A stretch of 14,679 nucleotides of DNA, taken from contig CAZOKH010000089.1 in the NCBI GenBank assembly GCA_964580315.1, positions 1 to 14,679 of the forward strand, written 5' to 3'. Within the stretch, counting starts at the first letter, position 1; the number at the start of each line of letters is the position of its first letter. This document shows, one piece after another, positions 14,084 through 14,679 of the stretch. The stretch comes from CAZOKH01 sp964580315 (GTDB taxonomy: Bacteria; Chloroflexota; Anaerolineae; Anaerolineales; Anaerolineaceae). The translations under genes were made by a program, and so were the position numbers. Under the pieces are notes generated by a model. It was not told the DNA's origin. It ran no database searches and worked only from the letters and a program-made list of their open reading frames with translations.

Positions 14084-14679
14084 ATGACGCAACGAAGAAT
14101 AACTGACGATTTACAAAACCTATTGGAAGTGCTGCCGCCCCACATTCGTGAAGCGGTGGTGCAGCTTAACAATTCTGACAACTTGCTGGAAATTATCCTT
14201 GACCTGGGACGTATTCCAACTGCCCGTTTTGTGGACGGCGAAAAAGAATTGAGCCGGAGTGAAGTGACACGCGCCGAGCTGGATTTTGTGGTGGAACACA
14301 TTGGCGAATTTGACGCCGACAACCGCGCCGGGCTCGAGCGCACCCTGCACCGCATTTCCGCCATTCGCAACCGGCGCGGGCACATTGTGGGACTCACCTG
14401 CCGGGTGGGACGCGCCGTGTACGGCACCATTGACATTCTGGACGACCTGGTTGAATCGGGCAAATCGCTGCTCATTTTGGGGCAGCCGGGCATTGGCAAA
14501 ACCACCATGCTGCGCGAAGCCGCCCGCACCCTGGCAGAGAAAAAGCGCGTGGTCATCGTCGATACATCCAATGAAATTGGCGGCGACGGCGATGTGCCGC
14601 ACCCCGCCGTGGGACGCGCCCGCCGCATGCAAGTGGCAAAGCCCTCGCTGCAGCATGAGGTGATGATTGAAGCCGTTGA
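14084..14679 (+). CDS. Ycf45/SpoIIIAA-like P-loop ATPase, 3'-truncated by the window
   Basis: 198 codons are visible from the ATG at 14084 to the window end with no stop. The N-terminal helical region (DDLQNLLEVLPPHIREAVVQL, about 8-28) precedes GRIPTARF, a signature of SpoIIIAA/Ycf45-like proteins. The Walker A motif is GQPGIGKTT (133-141, Lys139). VIVDTSNEIGGDGDVPHPA (157-175) and GRARRMQVAKPSLQHEVMIEAVE are typical of the bacterial/plastid Ycf45 group, whose members often carry a C-terminal R3H nucleic-acid-binding domain. The Walker B aspartates and any R3H domain would lie beyond the window. The family is related to secretion-type ATPases, but its function in non-sporulating bacteria is not established. 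AGGA (14077-14080) lies only 3 nt before the ATG, a short spacing. Confidence 0.9.
   Translation, partial: MTQRRITDDLQNLLEVLPPHIREAVVQLNNSDNLLEIILDLGRIPTARFVDGEKELSRSEVTRAELDFVVEHIGEFDADNRAGLERTLHRISAIRNRRGHIVGLTCRVGRAVYGTIDILDDLVESGKSLLILGQPGIGKTTMLREAARTLAEKKRVVIVDTSNEIGGDGDVPHPAVGRARRMQVAKPSLQHEVMIEAV

Noticed and set aside
14286..14663. 125-codon plus-strand ORF at the right end
   Set aside because: It is an alternative frame inside the ATPase gene, whose Walker A and family motifs are in the frame starting at 14084.

Overview
The window looks like chromosomal DNA of a Chloroflexota bacterium, probably Anaerolineae. This is an inference from gene content and style, not from a search. The clues are a bacterial Elp3, an AlkZ-related winged-helix protein, a very large secreted parallel beta-helix protein, a GNAT-like gene followed by a Ycf45/SpoIIIAA-like ATPase, palindromic dispersed repeats between genes, and -10 boxes placed 6-7 nt before start codons. 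Base composition is moderately GC-rich. No rRNA, tRNA, CRISPR array or complete insertion sequence was seen.

Layout. Positions 1-4629 (+) hold the 3' part of a giant secreted protein: an acidic Pro/Glu-rich N-terminal segment, then about 22 diverged beta-helix units. The gap 4630-4998 is packed with repeats: a MITE-like element with terminal inverted repeats, a strong palindromic terminator, a 10-nt tandem repeat and a REP-like palindrome. Next on the + strand are an AlkZ-related protein (4999-5859) and a small five-helix membrane protein (5885-6505).

Three genes run leftward: a Trm9/ALKBH8-like SAM methyltransferase (9334-8576), a small single-pass membrane protein (8516-8037), and a GT-C-type membrane glycosyltransferase (8040-6628). 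The last two overlap by 4 nt and are probably translationally coupled. Divergent from the methyltransferase, across a 190-bp spacer holding a second palindromic MITE-like repeat, is elp3 (9525-11138).

The right part carries an EamA/DMT-family transporter (11382-12335), a membrane-anchored rhodanese (12427-12888), a GNAT-fold-like protein with no convincing canonical start codon (13148-14053, probably starting near 13076-13082), and the 5' part of a Ycf45/SpoIIIAA-like P-loop ATPase (14084 to the window end).

The most interesting point is the divergent pair elp3 / Trm9-like methyltransferase. In eukaryotes these two activities act in sequence on wobble uridine 34 of tRNA (cm5U, then mcm5U). 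Their adjacency here suggests a two-step bacterial wobble-uridine pathway, which is an inference. A second theme is transcription: several genes have a TATAAT-like box placed so that the transcript would begin at or very near the start codon (leaderless mRNAs), while others have a hairpin close to the predicted transcript start.
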